Shown here one piece after another: positions 60,601 through 64,000 of a DNA stretch of 64,000 bases. The notes beneath the pieces were generated by a model. That model did not search any database, had not been told where the DNA came from, and saw only the letters and a list, made by a program, of their open reading frames with translations. Source of the DNA: Coix lacryma-jobi var. lacryma-jobi. Its lineage: Eukaryota > Streptophyta > Magnoliopsida > Poales > Poaceae. The position numbers were made by a program, and so were the translations under genes. Position 1 is the first letter of the stretch. The number at the start of each line of letters is the position of its first letter. Location of the stretch: positions 40,420,444 to 40,484,443 of the forward strand of contig CM019823.1 of the NCBI GenBank assembly GCA_009763385.1, given 5' to 3'.

Positions 60601-61974
60601 GAGCCCCTGCCTCTACGCGATGCCGCACCGTTGCCTCGGGAGGGGCGGAGCAGCAGGAGGAGATGGCTGAGGGGCCGCACCGGGAGACGCGGTCGATCTT
60701 CAAGGAGGTGACCGAGCTCGTGGCGCGCAGAGAGGCCTTGTTGAGGAGGCGGACAAGTCCGCGCGTGTTGCGGCTGCCCTCGTGTGAGGGCGGAGGGGGA
60801 GCTCCAGGAGCTCCGCGCTGAGCTGGGCCAGAACGCGCAGATGGCGGGCCGGCTCAGCGACGCTCAGGCGGAGATCTAGTGGCTCGAGACGAGGCCGCCC
60901 AGGCTAAGAGGGAGGCCACCACCGCTCTGTCCGCGGTGGGGGTCGAGGAAGGAGGCTGCTGACGCCCGAAGCGAGGCCGCCACCGCCCGGTCTGCAGCGG
61001 AGGCGGCGAGGAAGGAGGCCGAGGAGGCCAAGAGCAAGGCCGCCACCGCCCTGGCTGCGGCGGAGGCAGCGCGGAAAGAGGCCCAGGAGGCCTTAACTGC
61101 CGCGCGCTTGAGGATCCAAGGCCTCGAGATCGACATGGATCAGGCTCTCAACAGAGCTAATGACCTGTCGCTCAAGCTCGGGGCGCTCGGCAGGAGGTGA
61201 TCAAGAAGGATCTGGCCCTTGCGCAGACGGGCAAGCTGGTCGAGGAGCTTAAGGGCCAAAAACTTGATGTGTTGTCCCAAAAGCAGACTCTCGAGCAGCG
61301 CGTCAGGGTCCTTACCAGCGACTTTGACGCTCTGGGCGTGCGCTGCCAAGGTACTGTCGTAATCTTCAGGCTTTGTCTTGCTTTGATTTCGAGATTCTTG
61401 CCACGCCGCGGACTTACTCTTTTCTATATGTTGCACAGATCTAGAGAAGACCGCCGAGGAGCTCCGCGAGATGAATCAGACTCTCGTGGAGCAACTCCAA
61501 GGTGAGACCATGGTGGAGGAGCGGGCGCGCGGCACCCTCGACAGGCTCTGCTCCATGTGGGGTGCCGACCCGGTGGCCACGGCAGAGGGCGCGGTGGCTG
61601 GAGGCGACGCCCTAGTCGATGCCCTGTGCTTCTTCGACGTGGCCGCGCAGGACCGCGTCAAGAGCGCTCTCCACCACGGCGTAAAGCAGGCGCTCATGGC
61701 CGTCCGCTCTGGCTTCCGCTACTCGGTCAACGTCGTCGCCAAGGGCTTCGTCGAGATCGAGGGGAAGGACGAAGAGTGGAACGATCGCCGCGTCGACAAG
61801 ATCCTGGAGAAGGTGGAGAGGCCGGGGGCGGCGCTCGCAAAGCTCTTCGAGGAGGACGTGCTGCCTCCCGTTGCAGACAGTGGTGTAGATGGCTCCCCTC
61901 CTCCTGGCCCGGACGTCGAGGCTGAGTCCGCAGCAGAAGATCTTGAGGAGGAGTTCCAGACTGATGAGGAATGA
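57638..61974 (+). CDS. Antisense accessory protein, PF04195 'putative gypsy type transposon'
   Basis: The start GCCGCCATGG gives ATG at 57638. The N-terminal domain matches PF04195: GYVVSFTRYHRMGLGVPPS, FMRGLAHHFEVELQHFSPNS, AAVCEGYLKIKPHW, and later FYLRNEDGLLPQYTGR. A Lys/Glu-rich acidic middle, an Arg/Ser-rich part and an Ala-rich coiled coil (about 60880-61350) follow; the end is LEEEFQTDEE with TGA. Introns with GT..AG borders: 58573-58677, 59734-59815, about 59993-60067 and 61351-61438. Frame slips occur at C runs (near 57805) and around 58015-58250. It opposes pol, tail to tail, with 549 bp between the stops. Function unknown; the family is found in Tat-type elements, and homology to known transposases is doubtful despite the name. 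Confidence 0.85.
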
Positions 61975-62523
61975 GGCCTGCGTGCCAAAATTGGGCGTCG
62001 AGGCCTTTGTAAAAATTCATGTCATGACTTATGGCCCGTCGAGGCCAACATATGCGTATGACTTATTTGTTTAAAGAAGCTGTTTTCTTTTCAAATTTAT
62101 TCGATCATTTCTCTTTGTCGCTAGCTCGAGTTTCTACCGGCTTGGTCTATGTTCTTTCGATACGCGTCACGAGTTCCTCGAGGGGAGGCGTAGGTAGGGT
62201 ACCGTAGCCCGGGGGCGTGGGTGGCCGTCTACGTCGACGCCCCCCGCCTCTTGGAGGCTCGAGGTATCTACGGACTTAGACGTTGCTAGTACGCTCGAGA
62301 TACGAATCGAGATAAGGGTCGAATTTTTGAAAAGAAAAGCGTGTTTTTTCTGGAGTCTGGGGGGGTCCCCCCTGTCAGCCCCCGAGGGAGGCTCGACCCT
62401 GAGCAAGGCAGGGTCGAGGCTACCTTAAGTTGCTAAGTAAAATGAAAGACAGTGCACGAGTTTGTTCATTCATATTTGACGTGTTTGTACAAAGCAACAA
62501 AATGTATAAGGCCTTGAGGCCCT
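61975..62523. other. Gap between the convergent antisense gene and pol
   Basis: Holds the 3' ends of both transcripts; TTTGTTTAAAG near 62070 could be part of a poly(A) region. No gene seen. Confidence 0.45.
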
Positions 62524-64000
62524 TAAGGGTAGAAGCGACGTAGCTGAGATATGTTCCACGCATTCGCCAGGATCCTGCCTTGATCGTCGTAGAGCTTGTA
62601 TGTTCCTGCTTGAGCACCTCAGCTACCGTACGGTGTATGGGCCCTCCCATGGAGGGGTGAGCTTGTGGCGCCCTCGATTATCTTGCAGCCGTCGAAGCAC
62701 GAGGTCCCCCACCGCCAGGTCCCTTTTGCGCACGTGCTTGTCGTGGTAGCGTCGAAGTGTTTGCTGGTAGCGCGCGGAGTTGATGAGCGCCACGTCTCGA
62801 GCCTCCTCGAGCTGGTCCTTGGCGTTGGCGAGCCTCTCGTCATTGGTTTGCTCGTTGTAGGCTCGAAGTCGAGGGGAGCCATACTCGAGGTCCGTAGGCA
62901 AGACAGCCTCGGCGCCGTAGGTTAGGAAGAACGGAGAGAACCCGGTGGCTTGACTCGGTGTAGTCCTGAGGCCCCACAACACTGAGGGGAGCTCTGTAGC
63001 CCACCTCTTTCCAAAATTCTTGAGGGTCTTGAACAGCCTCGGCTTCAGCCTATGGAGTATCATGCCGTTGGCGCGCTCGACCTGCCCGTTGCATTGAGGG
63101 TATGCGACCGAGGCCCAGTTCACGCGGATGTTGTTGTCGTCGCAGAAGTTGGTGAACTTTTTGCCCACGAATTGTGTGCCATTGTCGGTGATGATGATGT
63201 TAGGCACCCCAAACCGGTACATGATGTCGGAGATGAACTCGACGGCCTTCTCGGAGGTGGGGTTGCCTATAGGCTTAGCCTCGATCCACTTGGTGAATTT
63301 GTCGACGGCCACGAGCACATGCGTGTACTTTCCATTTGTCATCTTGAGGGGACCCACGAGGTCGAGCCCCAGACGGCAAACGGCCAAGTGATGAGGATCA
63401 TCTGCAGGGCGTGCGCGGGCTGGTGCGTTTGCTTGGCGTAGAACTGACACCTTGGCAGGCTCGAACCAGGCGCTTGGCGTCTCCAATGGCGGTTGGCCAG
63501 TAGAAGCCTTGGCGGAAGGCGTTCCCCACCAAGGTCCTTGGCGCTGCGTGATGGCCGCAAGCCCCCGAGTGCATGTCGTCGAGGAGACTGCGTCCTTCCT
63601 CGAGGGGGATGCAGCGCTGAAGGATTCCTGATGGGCTTCGACGGTACAGCTCTCGTTCGTCGCCGTAGATGACGTAGGTCTTGGCCCTTCGAGCGATGCG
63701 TCGGGCCTCCGTCTTGTCTTCTGGTAGCACGCCTTGCGTCAGGTAGTCGAGGAAGGGCGTCCGCCAGTCGAGGGGTCATGATGAAGAAGAGGCAGGTGCG
63801 TCGATCTGCATTGCCTCAGCGGATGTCGCGGGTCGTTCTCGAGGGGTGGCGTTGAAGGTCGAGCCCCCGTGTCCGGCTCGAGGGGTGGCGTCGAGGGGCC
63901 AGCCCCCGGGCCGATTTTGACGGATGGCTCGAAAATGTCCCTCGAGAAGACATCGGTGGGACGGTGCCGCGCGTGGATGCTAACTTAGCCAGCTCGTCTG
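62524..64000 (-). CDS. pol C-terminal part: RNase H end and integrase
   Basis: The minus strand starts in the end of RNase H (DELAKLAST), then WRTPFLDYLTQGVLPED leads into integrase. Zinc region: HSGACGHH and, after one slip near 63447, CQGCQFYAKQ. Core: DLVGPL, VDKFTKWIEAKP, TDNGTQFVGKKF, NGQVERANG. C terminus: LTPPWEGPY, then WNISQLRRFYP and TAA at 62524-62526. The frame breaks near 63900, 63770, 63447 and 62640 are probably single-base errors. Sequence style (KFTKWIEA, VERANG) fits Tat/RIRE2-like elements. The rest of pol and gag lie past the window. Confidence 0.9.

Larger units (their letters stand above)
55303..64000 (-). mobile_element. Tat-lineage Ty3/gypsy element, 5' part outside window
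   Basis: Read on the minus strand: end of RNase H and integrase (64000-62524), an oppositely oriented gene (57638-61974), a polypurine tract and the 3' LTR (56475-55303). The LTR starts TGTCGGGGGACC and ends ACACCGACA. An antisense extra ORF between pol and 3' LTR is characteristic of part of the Tat lineage (for example Grande 'gene 23' and RIRE2 relatives). The bases next to the 3' LTR are CAATT (55298-55302), the expected duplication if the other flank agrees. CTCGAG and CCTCGAGG are strikingly frequent throughout. Confidence 0.9.

Overview
The window is plant nuclear DNA from a grass, most likely a panicoid (Andropogoneae: sorghum, sugarcane or Miscanthus type). The evidence is monocot-style gene structure, CACTA transposons with subterminal motifs typical of panicoid grasses, a grass small LTR element, and Ty3/gypsy families of the Tekay and Tat lineages. 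I cannot fix the species from sequence alone. Transposable elements fill most of the window; there is one clear host gene.

Layout. (1) 1-8013: a CACTA (En/Spm) element whose left tip lies outside the window, with a TNPA-type gene (423-2246) and a broken TNPD-type transposase (2375-5602), both on the minus strand. (2) 8212-17719: a second, complete CACTA element with a 3-bp ATA target duplication. It carries a TNPA-like gene fused to a Ulp1 (C48) protease domain, a broken TNPD, and three clusters of one palindromic motif: one at each end and one directly upstream of the internal TATA box. (3) 17720-23600: intergenic DNA with MITEs and one possible larger TIR element. (4) 23748-33213 (minus, leader to about 34.5 kb): a 13-coding-exon plastid mechanosensitive channel gene of the MSL2/MSL3 type. 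Its introns hold a 283-bp small LTR element, a hAT MITE, a tRNA-derived SINE, a TA microsatellite and a 3-bp-TSD MITE. (5) 34.8-39.0 kb: a tandemly duplicated 234-bp promoter-like segment with a bZIP-type site, then a possible first exon on the plus strand and weak exon-like pieces. (6) 39081-51560: a Tekay/Del-type chromovirus with 3.1-kb LTRs, an ACTAT target duplication, an extra upstream ORF (orf0) and a frameshifted gag-pol. (7) 52404-52432: a Helitron-type 3' terminus, then old retroelement debris. (8) 55303-64000: a Tat-lineage Ty3/gypsy element on the minus strand (3' LTR, polypurine tract, end of pol). Between pol and LTR it carries a spliced antisense gene of the 'putative gypsy type transposon' family (PF04195).

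A thread through the whole window is single-base, mainly homopolymer, deletions. They break nearly every long reading frame, including three exons of the host channel gene, and they account for most differences between the two Tekay LTRs. This looks more like consensus error of a long-read assembly than biology, so 'pseudogene' calls based only on indels are provisional. In-frame nonsense codons in the two TNPD genes are not explained that way and are probably real.
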